Shown here piece after piece: positions 32,883 to 46,242 of a stretch of DNA of 64,000 nucleotides. The stretch is from Diaporthe sp. PMI_573. Lineage: Eukaryota > Ascomycota > Sordariomycetes > Diaporthales > Diaporthaceae. The stretch covers positions 124,001-188,000 of the forward strand of contig JAJTUP010000018.1 in the NCBI GenBank assembly GCA_021399435.1. The letters run 5' to 3'. The position numbers and the translations under genes are program-made. Every line of letters begins with the position of its first letter. Position 1 is the stretch's first letter. The notes beneath the pieces are model-generated. The model was not told the origin of the DNA, ran no database searches, and saw nothing but the letters and a program-made list of their open reading frames with translations.

Positions 32883-34023
32883 ATGAAAGTCATCAAGATC
32901 CAGCCAGGAGGCAGGGCTGCCGTTGTCGACGCGCCAATACCACGGCTGCGCCCGGACTGCGTCATGGTCAAAACCGTGGCAGTATCTTTGAACCCAGTGG
33001 ACTGGAAATCTATCAGCTTTGTGCCCGGAACCGACGGCTGCACCGCGGGATCCGACTTCGCAGGAATCGTGCGCAAGCTCGGGTCGCAAGTGACCAAGCT
33101 CAAGGTCGGCGATCGCGTCGCCGGGTGGGCACACGGTGGCAACATCGGCAGCCCTGAGGACGGCTCCTTTGCCGATTACGTCGTGGCCAAGCAGGGCATC
33201 ATGCTCAAAATCCCTGCAGGTGTCGGCTTCGAGGAGGCGGCTACTATGGGCGTCGGGATATCCACTGTCGGCCTGGGCTTATTCCGACGACTTGGGTTTC
33301 CGCTGCCAACCCAGCCGGTTAGCAGCAGCCTGCCATTGCTCGTATACGGCGGCAGTACGGCGACGGGGACTCTGGCTATCCAGTTTGCCAAACTGTGTGA
33401 CTCCCCACCGAAGAATCCCCTGTTTGTGAACACGTATGCTTAACAAGGTTATTTCCAGGTCCGGCCTCGAGGTCGTCGCGACATGTTCCCCTCACAGCTT
33501 CGCCATGGTCAGGGACCTGGGCGCTGACGCAGTATTCGACTACAAGAGCCCCAGTGTTGGTTCCGACATCCGCGAGCTCACCCGGAACGGACTTTACCAC
33601 GCCTTTGACTGCATCTCGACTGATGAGTCGGCACGGATATGCGCTGACGCCCTCTCGGACGACACGGCTAGCCAGAAGCCAGGGTATAGCGCTCTGCTTT
33701 ACTGCGCTTTCCCACGTGAGGATGTGTGCGTAAACGTCACTGTTGCTCACACCATCTTTGGCGAGTCCTTCACCAAACCCGAGCTGGGGCCTGGGAACTT
33801 TCCCGCGGATGCGAGTGACTATGAGTTTGGTCAAGCCTTCTGGAAGATGACTAAAGGGCTTTTTGCGGAGGGCAAGCTCAAGGTGCATCCCCCGGATATC
33901 AGAGGTGGCGGGCTCGAGGGTGTGTTGGAAGGGTTAGAGGAGTTGAAGCTGGGCAAGGTCAGCGGGAGAAAGCTGGTGTACAACCTTGCAGCGTGCGGGC
34001 AGAATGGCGCAGCCAAGCGGTAA
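32883..34023 (+). CDS. Stand-alone trans-acting enoyl reductase (LovC-type MDR family)
   Basis: Two exons (32883-33394 and 33459-34023) flank a 64-nt intron with a GCTTAAC branch-like site, giving 358 residues. The medium-chain reductase fold is seen as SLNPVDWKSI near residue 38, CTAGSDFAGIVRKLG near 57, the NADPH-binding stretch VYGGSTATGTLAIQFAKLSG near 157-176, and LGADAVFDYKS near 195. LovC-type enzymes reduce enoyl intermediates for PKSs that lack a working ER domain, docking in trans. The PKS at 38895-46242 has no ER domain, so this gene is its natural partner. Length matches the LovC family (about 360). Confidence 0.9.
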
Positions 34024-34888
34024 CTTACCAAGGCATCCTTGGAAAGCTACTTGAATTCCACTCGACTCGATATATCGGATAAAGCTAGCAATGTCCCTCG
34101 GCTACCTTTTACATACATGCATCCATGTACAAAGGGTGGATCCTGAACAAAACCAGCGATACAATTTGTCGGCAGATAATGGTCTAGAATAGTCCCTGAA
34201 TGAAAGGAACAAGCACACCGTGGTTCTGAAGTTCTGAAATCTGACAGGGTATTCGCCCAATCCACACAATTATTTCGTCCAAATATGAAGCTTTTGCAAA
34301 ATGACAAATGAATCGCTGGGCAAGTGATTTGATTGCTATCCTGTTCATTTAATAACTTGGCGACTAGGTTACTGGTGCTACTAAGTTACAGGTAAGGAGG
34401 AACAGCGTCTTAGGCTCCCAATGAGCTCTGAGCCTGAAAGTCTTTTTTCCGCTGTACTTGTCCAATGTGGAGACGCCCCTGGGAGACCGTTCACCCGTGG
34501 CTGATACTTGCCAACTAATACCATTTTGTCTACATTGGGTTGCAGATTTCGTCAATGACTGCAAAGTTTATCATGCGAGCCCTAGCTCAAGACTTCAAGG
34601 ACACCTTTCTCGAGGTCCTGGTAACGTAGCAATTTAAAGCAAGAGAATGAAGGCTAGAGGTAGAAACGATTGCAACGTGAATTGGCTCATATTAAAGCAT
34701 GAACCAAACTCTCACTCGCACTCCGAAATGGAACCCGTCTAAATGGTCAAGACCTTGTATTCCGTCTGTGCCGCGTGGAAAGTCAGACCTGGTTGCGAAC
34801 AAGCCAGTGCCGTCCACAGACCCTGCCACCATTGATGCTCGCTGAGGGCATCTCGTCTAGGGCACAATTTGGATCAATAGTTGGGCTT
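34024..34888. other. Intergenic, convergent 3' ends, no gene recognised
   Basis: This 865-bp space lies between the 3' ends of the trans-ER and the third UstYa gene. Only short unassigned frames are seen. Confidence 0.45.
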
Positions 34889-35920
34889 CTAGCTACTGTG
34901 TTTCTTTAGTTCCTGAGGAAGTAAGTTCTCGACAATATCGTAGCGGGCCGCATGCGCAGGGTCGTCGGCCCATTCGCGTAATGCCATATAGTTACGGCAG
35001 TATGACCTCTGGTCCATCGCGATGTGGTGGTCTTCCGGGGAAGTGAAAGATGCCACAGACGCATCGGCAAAGCACGAGACCGCCTCCCGCAAGACGTTCA
35101 CGCAGTGAGCGATGTGCTCGCTGTCCCATCTGCTCTCCAGGCCGTGGACCAGGTGGCCATATGAGTCGGTAATGAGGATCTGGGGCAAGGAGGAATTGCT
35201 ATTTTAGCCGACGGAACCGAACCTTAGGCTCTAAGCCCTGGGTGGGGCCGGGGTCGGGAGGGGGTTGTTGCCTACGATGCAATGCATTTGGTGGAACGCG
35301 CGAGTGAAGTACACGGGAATTTCCTCGGTCAGGTTCTCACGGTACGCGGGTTGTTGAGGGAGGTCGTGGACTTTTTTATCGAAGCCCATGTACGAGGTTG
35401 TCATTCCATGAGTCAAAATTCCGGCTGACGGGGTCGTGTTAGCACCGAGCTTCTGAGAAGATAGTATGATCAAAATCACTGACGGTGATCCAACTCTATG
35501 AGCTTCTCAACAATCTGTTCCACCCTTTCAACGTCGTCGAAAATATCGTATGGGATGAAGTAAGGATCAGACTCGTCGAAATACATCCATTGTTTGGGCT
35601 CGCCGATTTCTTTGCGCCCGGAATGCTTTAGTATTTGTCTGATAACTAGATACCAATCATGATTCTCCTGGCCTACCTGGAGGTACGAATCCAAAGGGGT
35701 CGGTTCCGAGTAAGGCAGCACTGTTGTGGGGATGGAGCCGCACATACGCCGCGTACGTGACTGCAAGAACCAGGGCGAAGATCAAGAAGACGTTGATAAT
35801 TCGAAGTCGACGATAAGGCTTTTCGTATGATGGCTGTACGAACCGAGCCCTGTTCTCAGCCTCGAACTCTTCGGAGTCCTTCACCGGCTCGTAGTTGCTT
35901 TTTTCGAACAACGGAGCCAT
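34889..35920 (-). CDS. UstYa (DUF3328) family oxidase, multi-exon
   Basis: The start ATG is at 35920 (MAPLFEKSNYEPVKDSEEFE). Exon 1 runs to 35677 and includes a membrane segment (IINVFLIFALVLAVTYAAYV). The middle exon carries KQWMYFDESDPYFIPYDIF. The next exon starts near KLGANTTPSAGILTHGM and reaches the first HxxHC motif (HQMHC). After an intron GTAGGC...CCCCAG (about 35189-35265) the last exon holds the second motif (HIAHC) and ends at 34889. Two intact HxxHC motifs are the hallmark of UstYa, which oxidises peptide side chains in fungal ribosomal and nonribosomal peptide pathways. The intron near 35480-35510 is short whichever sites are used, so the splicing there is approximate. It is divergent from the transporter gene at 36522. 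Confidence 0.8.
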
Positions 35921-36521
35921 TCTCTTGATCAAGCTTGAGAATGTTCCGGTAATAATGCTTACGAAGGACAGGCGTTCCTCTTTTGTTTCTAGTGAGCGTA
36001 GATAACACGGGATGTATAAAGGGAATGGGCTGTGTGTAAGGAATCACAGGTAAAGAAACCAAGGGCACGCGCCGCTAACAAAATGTATATCTGGATGGTG
36101 AGGGAATAATTTACCTTGTTTATTACCGTGTGTAGATCGTGAATATCATGCTGCGGATATTCGGTAGTTCGGAAGATTTGAACTCTACGCACTGGAAAAT
36201 GTGCGCTCCAATTACGGGATGCCTGTCCTTCTAGGTTTCGATTCTGCACTGTCCACCTGTTACACACAGCTTCTATCACTATCGAAAGCCCTGGCATGCT
36301 TTGATCTCATCTGGCCGTGAATTTTGTATGTTGTACTTTACCGCAATAGCCCGGCGTGATGTGATCGATGTCCGGCTCACTACTGCCGAGATCCTCAAAA
36401 CAAATGACTTGTTTGATCGATGATTAGTTTTTACGGCCCTCAAGGCCCATCTTTGTGCAATTAATTTCCACGTACACGACCTCTTTTTACTAAGATGGTC
36501 TAAGCCAGAACTCAGTTCGCT
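35921..36521. promoter_or_regulatory. Divergent promoter of UstYa gene and MFS transporter
   Basis: These 601 bp lie between two divergent starts and hold the imperfect site TCGGTAGT at 36161-36168. A TATA-like run is near 36105. Confidence 0.35.
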
Positions 36522-38246
36522 ATGTCTCAAAGCACCGAAGACGACTATTCAGCGAGCATGCCGCTCTCAGAACTGGATGCGGCCCCGCCAGATTCTCAGT
36601 CGCTTCTCGATAGTGATACCGAGACGCAACGTCGGAGCCGGTCTTACATCATCTGCCTTGTTCTGGGCATGGCTGGGTAAGTCTCCACTCCAACGACCGC
36701 GGCTCAGCTGACAGTAATGAGATACAAAGGGTCCAAGTTGCCTTCTCCATCCAGTTTGCAAGCGGTATTGTCTGTTTTTGAGTCTTTTCTCTCTCATGAC
36801 GCTTGCTAACTATAACGTCCAGTCCTACTTCCGATCCCTGGGTATCAGCCAGGTCGCAGCTATGCTGATCTGGTTGATCCCCCCAGCATGTGGCTCCTTT
36901 CTCCAGCCGCTGTTTGGCAGATGGAGTGACGCCTGCGGCAGGCGCAAACCATTCATAGTCGCCGGCAGTCTAGGCATCGTCGCCGCACTGCTCGGATATG
37001 CCTGGAGCCCCAACCTAGCTGCCCTGTTGTCTGATGCGAGCGGCGGCAAGCTGCCCTCGGCGATTCTGTCCCAGGTCTCCGTCTCTTTCTTCTTCCTGTT
37101 GCTGAACATTGCCATCCAGCCAGTCCAGTCGGGCCTCCGCGCCCTCGTGGTCGACAAGTGCGATACCAGCCAGCAGGCCCAGGCGACTGCCTGGGCCAGC
37201 CGGATCAGCTTCGTCGCGAGCATGGCGTCATACCTGGCGGCTGCGAGCGACTTGGCAGCAGATTTCCCATTCAGGACAAACCAGCTCCAGTCTCTGGTGA
37301 ACCTGAGCATCGTAGTCATCGTGGGCTCTATGGTCGTCACCTGCTGCGTCGTGTCGGAGCACCGGGAGAAGCGACCTCCCCCGCCCGAAGCGAGAGAAGG
37401 ATTTCTGGACACTTGGAAGATGCTGTCACCACATCTGCGTCGCATATATCTCGCGCAGTCCTTCTCATGGTTCGCGTGGTTTCCTGTTCTTGTGCAGATA
37501 GCAGGGTAGGCATATCTGACCACCCCCTTGAGATTCAAATCCAAGGATAAATGCTAACACCAATGCAGCTTCCTTAATACTCTGAGTAGGCTACAATGTA
37601 TCTTAAAGTGCTTACCATGACATCTCTAACCATTGTCGTAGGTTGTGCGTCTCAGACTGTTGCGCAGCGGGAGGATAGCAGATGCCAATCACTGGGTGCT
37701 TCCGCACTGTTTGAGCAAGCATGCGTCGCGCTCGTGATGTCAATGGTTCTACCCCCGCTTGTCCAAAGGCTCTCTTCAGCCCCGGCGAGTTCGAAGTACG
37801 AGATTCTGGGTGCCCACCGACATGACCATCCCAGCTTGGAATTAAGGGTTCTCGGGATGGTGTGGCTCACTTCCCAGGTTCTGTTTTCGATCCTGTTGTG
37901 CATGACCTTCTTCAAGTCCAGGACCCTCGCGACCCTGGCGACGGCCATTTCCGGTGTGTGCTGGTGTGTGACGCAATGGGTGCCCTTCGTCCTGGCGAAC
38001 GAGGAAGTGATCCGGATTGAGGATAAGAGGAGACTCGCCGCGCTGGACTCCCGTACAGGTCTGCTCCTCGGTGCTCACAACACTTTTATCGCCTTTCCTC
38101 AAATCCTGGCTTCCGGGATATCAAGTCCTCTTTTTGAGGTGCTCAAAGCAACTGGTGCTTCCAATCCTTTAAATAACATCTTATGGGTCTTTTCTGGTAG
38201 TATCCTCATGTCTTCGATAGCTGCGGTTCTTATTTGGAGATTATGA
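36522..38246 (+). CDS. MFS transporter, sucrose/GPH-like (SLC45-type)
   Basis: The ATG is at 36522 (MSQSTEDDYSASMPLSELDA). Exon 1 ends at 36676, exon 2 is 36730-36769, and exon 3 starts at 36823 and runs to 37505. Later exons lie between about 37569 and 38246, with splice sites there uncertain. Hydrophobic segments recur along the protein. The loop PLFGRWSDACGRRKPFIVAG (from about 36912) is the signature of SUC/SLC45-type carriers, which move sugars with protons. In this setting it may instead export product or import a precursor; that is inference. In exon 3 the family's following block (SFSWFAWFPVLVQIAG) is also seen. The joints between 37505 and 37650 do not give one clean frame, so a defect there cannot be excluded. 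Confidence 0.7.
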
Positions 38247-38894
38247 CTTATGTATATATAAAGCGTTTACATAACTCAAATCTGTAATGGGATGATCGCA
38301 TGCTCTGAACTGAGAAAGACAGAACCAGATTATCTATACAATATCGATGTGGACCCAGAGTGAGTCAGTGAACGTGTATGTATGGAAGAATAGTCCCGCC
38401 AGTCACTAAGAGCGCGCGTATCAGAATTTCTCACATTTAAATCGGGTGTATGACTTGGCACTTTAATGTGTGGAAATGAAATGCGGTCACTATCTCTGGG
38501 TAACCAAAATGCCATGGGTCAACGGATTTTGGTCTATTGATGGAGCTGTGTCGATGTGATAGCCGTTACAGGCTATGCCGGACAAGGAAAAATGGCGTGC
38601 CATCGATTGACAGCACATTTCGTCTCAATATATTGAGAATATGTTAGTATGACATCGCTGCTTGCCATACCATTGAGCCTTGCTCTAGGGCATAGGAAGT
38701 TTAACTTGGCAGGATTGAGACAAATTTTAAACTTTGAATCTCTGCGAAATTGCATCAATCACTGTCTAGCTTATTACTCATGTTACAATTGAATTGTCTT
38801 ACAAAAATAAAAGAGAAACCTGTCCTCTGCGCCAAAGGAAATGCACACCGCCCCCCCCTTTTTTCTTGGTTTTCTTTCTTGTCACACACAGTTA
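38247..38894. other. Intergenic, convergent 3' ends
   Basis: This 648-bp space lies between the transporter and PKS 3' ends, with no gene recognised. A TATATATAAAG run at 38253 and a C-tract at 38851-38859 are present. Confidence 0.4.
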
Positions 38895-41800
38895 CTAGAT
38901 ACGAATGCTCAGTGACTTGCGCGCCATATCCGTGCAAATGTCCGCCACACTATTGTACTTGAGAATGCTCAAAACAGAAACATCCAAGTCCAACACCTTC
39001 TGGAACCAGTGCCTAATCTCGACGGCGATGAGCGAGTCGAGCCCAAGGCTCATTAGCGACCGCTCGGCCTTTACCGTGTTTGGGGCCATCTGCAACATAG
39101 CCTCGAGCTCTTTGGCGAACGCGCCCTGTACAACAGCAACTGCTTCCTTCTCAGACTTGCTCTCGTCAAGCCGCCACTTGACACTTTCCTGCGCCGGCGC
39201 CGACTGTCCTCCGGTGCCCGCCGCCGCCGACCCGGTCTGCTTGTCGCGGACAAAGTGAGCAAACTGTGGGTTGGAGTAAAAGGGCGGGCGAGCCCGCCCT
39301 GTGTCGTCTGCGTCTTCGACGAAGGGGTCGATGCCGGCGACGATGTCCCACGAGCCCTTGCTGTCTGGCCGGCTGTTGATGATGGCCTCGGAAAAGAGGT
39401 GGTGCAGGTCAGCCTCGGACATTAGCTGCAGCGAGAGCTTGCTCAGGTGGTTCTTGAAGTGGCGGCCGCTGCGGGCGACGTAGCCGACGTCCGTGACGAA
39501 GCCGATGTGCATGACCGAGGCCGGCAGGCCCTCGGCGCGGCGCCTCCCGCAGAGGCCCTGCATGAACAGGTTCGCAGCGTGGTAGTTTGACTGCCCGGTG
39601 TTGCCGAAGACGCTGGCGAGCGAGGAGAAGAGCACGAAGAAGTCGAGCTCGGCGCCGAACGCCTCGTCGAGGATCTTGGACCCCTCGACCTTTGGCGCGA
39701 GGACCTTGTTCAGGGACTCGGCCGTCATGTCGACGAAGAGCTTGTCCTCGAGGACCATGGCGGCGTTGCAGACACCGGCGACGGGCGGCAGCTCGGCCTT
39801 GATCTTTTTGCAGACGCCGTGAACCGAGGACCGGTCCGAGACATCCATCTTGTAGACATTGATGGTGGCGCCAAGGGCGCTCATCTCTTCGAGCCAGTCG
39901 CGATCAACCTCGGCGCTCCGGCTGGTGAGTGCGACATAGCGGGCGCCGTTGGTGACCATCCATTTGCAGAGAGAACGGCCCAGGTCGCCGGTCATGCCGA
40001 CCAATAGATAGGACCTGTCTGGACGTATCGATCGTCCGGGGTCGAGGGGCCTGACGGTCAGCGTCATCTCGGGTCGAGTCCAGTCGATGATGCTGGGGTA
40101 GCGTGTGCTTTCGGGAGCTGCTCCTGCGAGACTCTGGACGTCCACGGTAGCAGGGGCGGGCTGATTTAGGGAACTCTGCACGGCATCGGGATATACTGAA
40201 CTGAGGAGGGCCCTGTCGACAGATGTAGTGTGTTCATCAACATGGTGGATCAAAGAGCCCTTAGGCAGGCTTGACAGCAGTGCTTTGGGTGGAGACGAGC
40301 CGACGATGATCAAGCAACCCATGTTTTTCGGTACAGTGCCACGAAGTGCTCGTTCGGTGGCATGCGGATGGATAGGAATCCATCCGTTAGAGAGCTTCCC
40401 CCTAGAACTTGAGAAGAGAGCCGCCTTGTTGGATTTCTGCGACTGGATCTGAATCGCAGCAGCAAGGCTAGGGGTGGGCTCGTGTACCAGCGCCGCAGAG
40501 CCGTTGGGAACAATGTCCATGATCCTCCTCGCCAAAACATGGCTTGCCATTTCCTGCAGCAGGGTCGAAGGCGGGACCACGGACTCGTCAGGTATGACAA
40601 GGAGTTTCTCGTCGAGGGCGCAGACGGATGTCGCATCTGTGTTGGACACGGCGAGAACCATTCTCGCAGAACCCCGAGCGGTACCGACGGATAGAGAACA
40701 TGCCTTATTGATGGATGTTGAGTACCGCACATCGACGATGGGTCCCTCTGACGTGGACAGGGGTGCGCCTTCTTGCAGGGCTAGCAAACTCTTCCCGACG
40801 TCGGCAACGACCTCGACTCGCGTTGATTGTCTGCGGAACTGGTGCGTAATAGTGCGGCGTGTCGAGTTGAATCTGTCGTTCATTGCCACGTCCGGGACGA
40901 TCCTCGGGATTAGGACCTTGTCTGCTTCCAGCTTCAACTCTGGCTCGGTCGCGTAAAACATATTACGCCCTGCAAGATCCGGTCGATCAGAAATGGCTAG
41001 ACGAAGGAAGGTCTTTGCGACGACGGCTGGTGAGATTTCGGCTACGCTGTCCGCGTCAAGGAACTGAAGAGTGAGATGGGGTAGCTCCTTAGGCAGCGAG
41101 CGACCCAGCCCGACCACCATGTTAGAAAGCGGGTTATGACGCGAACTGCCACTGGTCAGCCAGAGCACTTTACGCGCCCGAGAGAAGAGCTGCTGTAATC
41201 GCTGTAGGCGCTCGTCTGTCATGGTTGTGGCAAACAGCGCCGTGTCGAGCTCCGTCAGCGAGATGACCAACGTTTGCTGATTTATGATTCCGGGCTCCAG
41301 GGCGTCGAAGCTGTCGATTACTCTGATCTGTCGCCACTGATGAAGAAGGCCCTGAATATCGCGGCTGAGCCTCGCCACTTCTGGAGTTGTTCCGCCGATA
41401 ATGAGAAGATCCTGTTGAGGGAATGAGATCTGTGCCGACAGCGGCTCCCGGAGGATGCTCACTTGCTCGTCGATGGCCTGGCTTATAATGACAGAGAACG
41501 TGTGCTTGGTCAATTCGGGGCAATCATAGGTCACGGCGTCAACGCCCGAGAATCCTGTGCCTTTCAGCAAGCTGTCCCACTCAGGAATCGACACACCAGG
41601 GCTGAAACGGCGGCCGTCGTCCACTCCAAGCCACCATCCCGGCAGAGCTCCCATGGTATACGTCGCCGCAAGCGAGTCGCCAGTAATCTCCATGAGGACG
41701 AGGTAGCCCCCTGGCTTCAGGAGCGACCTGGCATGCCGCACCGTCTCGGCCAGATTGCGCGTCGCATGGAGCACGTTAGCGGCGACTACGACGTCGTACT

Positions 41801-44800
41801 CGCCCTCTTGGAAGCCCTGGGCGGCCACATCATTCTCGACGTTGAGGACCTTGAAGGTCATCTTGTCACGATGGTCAGAAAACTTGTCGGCCGCCTTCTG
41901 GAAGAAACCTGCCGAGATGTCCGTGTATGTGTACGAAGAATAACCACCCGGCCCCACGCTGTCGAGGACGCTCCGCGTGGTGCCGCCCGTGCCTGCGCCG
42001 ATCTCGAGGAACTTGGCCCGCGGGTGCTTGTGCGAGAGCTGCCGGGTGACCGCGGGCGACGTAGGCGTTCAGCGACCGGGCGTAGGCGCCGTCCGTGTAG
42101 AAGCGGTTGAGCATGTTGTTCTGAAGCATGACCTCGAGGATCTGGGTCTCGTCGCGGACGACTGACTCCAGGTTCTGGCTGATGGCCGACATGAGCTCCA
42201 ATTCTATGCTGTCAGAAAACTTGTCACGGAGGCCGTCTATGGTCTCCTGGGTGTCCGAAAGCCATTCTTGCTGGGCTACGGGGGTTTTTCCGGATCGGAC
42301 GTCGTCCAACTTTGCTCCGATGGCCTCGAACAGTCGCTGGTGATGCCAGGAGAATGTCTTGACGTCCTCAGGGGAAACATGACGGACCAACTCTTGGAAG
42401 TAGAAGAGAGCCATTCTCTCCATGGCGAAGATCAGGTCTTGGCCATCAGAACTGCCACTCTCTTGCTCATACCTGACAACACCGTTCGATATATCTGAAT
42501 CCCAGACGGTCCGAGAGAACAAAAGCCTGTCGTTGACAGGCGTGGCCTCAGTCAGAGCCTTCCATCCCAGGCCCTCAACCTGAATGCTGCTTGCAGTCCC
42601 CGTGGTATCTCGGATGTGGATATCGCCCGTCATGGACGAAGGCGAGAGCTGAGTTACGAAAGAGTCGATGTTGGCTGTGGCCCCGGCGACAGAGAACAGA
42701 GGAAGTCGACTAGGATCGATGATGATGGAATCTAGCGTAGTTGGCAAATACAGTGTACCGACGGTGCTTGTGCTTGAGGATATGAGCGGCGCAAGATTGG
42801 ATTGGAACGCAAGATCCAGCAAGACCGGGTGAACGAGGTATTGCGTGATCCCATCCCCTTTCGACCAAGCGGCGGTCGTTCGGGCGCAGTCCTGGGCCCT
42901 CTCGATGTTTGCAAGGCCACGGAATAGGTCTTGGTAGTCGAGACCCAAGCTCTTGGTATAGTTGTAGAAGTTTTCGGGTTCCAGTTGTGACATTCGGGAC
43001 GAGGCCGGGGTAGCGACGGCCGGAAGCCCGGCGTCGTGGGAGTCGCCAATATATAGCACAAGACGCCCGCTTGCCGTCTTCCTCGGGGAGCCGCTGGTTT
43101 CATCTGCAAACGTGTAGCTACAGAACTCGGCTTCGATGACATCCGTGTCTTCCTTGTCGCCCAAAAGCTTCAACGTGAACGTGGTCTCAACTCCGGACGA
43201 AGACTCCTCGAGGACGATCGCATGATGGATGCAGACGTTTTGCAGCTCGACAAGCCTGACAGAGCGATGTTCCGCCAAATACTTTGATGCCTCCAGTGCT
43301 TGGACAACGTGTGCTGCTGCGGGATAGAGAACCTGGCCCTGGAACTTGTGGCCACGCAGCCAGGGCACCTCGTTGAGGCGTAGGATGTTACGCCAGCGCA
43401 TCTCATACTCCGTGTCGTCGGGGACTCTCCGGCCGAGGAGCTCGTGGGGGGCGCTCTTCCGGAGCCTGTAGTTGCGCGATATGCGACCCTCCCTCCAGTA
43501 CTTCTTTCCGTGGTCCCATGCGTAAGATGGGAGGCCCTTGAGCATCCGAGGGTTCGGGCTGAAGGCTGCGTGGTAGCCCTCGAAGTCGACGAAGGAGGGT
43601 CCGAGGGTAGACCACAACTGGCCGAGGGCGTCTGAGAAGGTATCGACCGCATCCCCGCCTCGGCGTAGGAAGGAGGCGTAGGGCGGCGAGGAGTAGAGGA
43701 CCGACTTGAGAGTCTGAGTCGCGGGTCCTTTCAAGGCGGGATGCGGCCCTATCTCCATGGCCAGTTCGAAAGGGCCGCCGTTCCAGATCGAAGTCTCAAT
43801 CGCATCAGAGAACAGAACGGGCTTCACCATGTTATCGACCCAGTACTGTCCCGTAAGAGCCTCCAGGCTGTCGCTTTCCAAGACGGCGTCGCCGAGGACA
43901 CTGGAGCACCAACTACAGTCGGGTCGAGGCTCTTTGACGGTGATGTTACAGGCCTTTAGAGATTCCAGATACGCGTCGGCACACGGGAGCATGTGATGCG
44001 AGTGGTAGGCGGTGTCGACCAATAGCTTCCTGGCAAAGACACCCTCCTTGTCGAAATGCTTCTTGGCTTCCTCGACGGCATCAAGGTCCCCGGAAAGCGT
44101 GACGCTCGACGGCGAGTTGCTCGCTGCCAAGGCAATGCGTCCTGACCACTCCGGCTGCGCGCAAAAGTCAATCGCGGTTTCGGATGATATTGACACCGCC
44201 AGCATGCCTCCCTTTCTCCCATCGGGCCCTTGCGCGAGCTTTGCGTGGTAACCCCTGTAATACGAAATAGCCATGGCGTCTGAGGCAGAAATAACGCCGG
44301 CTGCGTAGGCCGCTGCGATCTCGCCTGAAGAATGGCCAACCGTGGCATTGAATCGGACTCCAGAAGCAGTGGCGAGGTCGACTATGGCTATCTGAATCGC
44401 CGTGCAAAGCGGCTGGGCGAGCTCGGCCTCTCTTAACCGGGATATCTCCTCCGGGGCCAGCAGCTCGGCTTTCAACGACCAGGAGGGGCCATCAGCCAGG
44501 GCTGCCAAGGCTGCCTCGCTGCGCTCGATGGACTCGCGGAATATATGGGACCGTCGAATGAGTGAGGTTCCCATCGTTGCCCACTGGGCGCCCTGACCAG
44601 TGAAGATTCCCAGGATCGCAGGTGGATCATCGGGGTACAAAAGCTGTGGTGAGCTGGAGTCGACGGCCTCAGTCTCGGCAAATTCATCCATGCGCTGTGT
44701 GAGGGATTCGCGGGTAGAACCTGAGAAGTATTGCTTGAAGGGCATTGTTTCGCGCTTCTGTTGGAGTGTCCAAGCCAGGTCATCCAAGTCCACGGCTGGG

Positions 44801-46242
44801 TCCGACTTGATGTATTCCGAGTACTTCCGGATCATGTCGACCAGCGACGAAGACGAGTGTGCGGAAATCACCAGAGGTCCTCGGAACTCTGTCGTATTGG
44901 AAGGCCGTGGATCAGACTGCTCGGGGTCGTAACTCTCGAGAATGGCATGCGCATTGGTGCCACCGAACCCGAAGCTGTTGACGCTTGCCCGGCGGCAGGC
45001 GTTTTCTGTCGTCGGCCAAGGCATACCCTTCTGGACGAGCTCCAGGTGCTTTGTGTACGGCTTGATGGCCGGGTTGAGTTCTTCGAATAGCAGGTTGGCC
45101 GGAAGAGTATGGTTCTGTATCGCGAGCGACGCCTTGAGCACTCCGGCCAACCCAGAGCACCCCTCGAGGTGGCCGATGATGGTCTTGATAGATCCTACAT
45201 ACATCTTGTTCTCGCCGTGGTTCTCTCCGTCTTCCGGGAAGAAGGCATCGGCAATTGCTCGAGCCTCGATGGGATCTCCGGCCGCGGTTCCTGTGCCGTG
45301 GCACTCGAAATACTGGCAGCGGTCCGCGAGGGGATTCAGGCCAGCAGCCCGGTAAGTCGATCGTATCAGTTCTGCCTGCGCTTCAGGGCTAGGCATGGTG
45401 ATTCCGGGCGTCCTCCCGTCCGAATTCACGCCCGTTTCCCTAATGACGCTCTCAATGTGGTCACCATCCGCCACGGCTCGGCTCAGGGGTTTGAGGAGTA
45501 GGGCAGCACATCCTTCGCCTCTCGAGTAGCCATCGGCTGACTTATCCCACATCCGAGACTGAGATTCGGGCGAAAGCATATGCAGTTTCGACTCGGAAAT
45601 GTAGATGGACGGGTCCAGAATCAGGTTAGCGCCTGCTACAATCGCCGTGGTCGACTCGCCATTCCGTAGACCCTGGACTGCCTGGTGGAGTGCAACGAGG
45701 GAGCTTGAACAGGCTGTATCGATAGTCATGGACGCGCCCTTGAGATCGAACAGGTATGATATGCGGTTTGCAAGTATACTTCTCGCAGTTCCTGTCGCCG
45801 CATACGTCCCCAGCGTCTCCGTGTCGCGCATCTGCAGATCCGCCCAGTCTGCGGTCATGAGGCCCACAAACACCGAAGTCCGTGAGCCCCTCACCTGCTC
45901 CGCCGACCCGGCCGCCTCCATGGCCTCGTAAACGGTCTCGAGGAGAATACGTTGTGCCGGGTCCATGCTCTCTGCTTCGTGGGCGTTGATGTGGAAAAAG
46001 GGGGCGTCAAACACCCCAATGTCCTCCGAGAGGAGGTAAGACTTGTTCTTCACGTTTGTGCTGCCGTGGAAGTCCGGGTTGTCGTTGTAGAAGTTCCCAA
46101 GGGCCAGTCTGTCCTCGGGAAACTCGCCCAGCACATCTCGTGGGTTTCTTAGCAGATCCCATAGCTTCGACGGTGAAGACGCACCACCAGGGAAACGACA
46201 CGCGGAGCCGATGATGGCGATCGGCTCTCTTGTGGACGCCAT
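38895..46242 (-). CDS. Highly reducing polyketide synthase KS-AT-DH-MT-KR-ACP, with one-base frameshift
   Basis: The ATG is at 46242. KS: Cys in DTACSSS (residue ~178), His in HGTGT (~315) and GSIKTIIGHLEG (~350-361). AT: GHSSGEIA near ~660. DH: GHKFQGQVLYP (H-x3-G-x4-P). MT: continues after the frameshift as VVAANVLHATRNLAETVRHA and LLKPGGYLVLMEITGD. A structural/psi-KR region follows without any ER nucleotide-binding loop. KR: YLLVGMTGDLGRSL and SLASVFGNTGQSNYHAAN. ACP: SLGLDSLIAVE near the C-terminus, ending at 38895. There is no fused NRPS module or thioesterase. The frame changes by one base near 42051-42056 at the start of the MT domain. Total length (7,348 nt) is one more than a multiple of three, so one inserted base explains it; no intron fits. 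It would build a reduced, C-methylated chain, with enoyl reduction by the trans-ER. If the frameshift is real, no full protein is made. Confidence 0.9.

Noticed and set aside
38895..41600. An enoyl-reductase domain inside the PKS
   Set aside because: The stretch between MT and KR shows no LxxGxGGVGxAA-type nucleotide loop; it reads as a structural KR region, and a stand-alone trans-ER is nearby.
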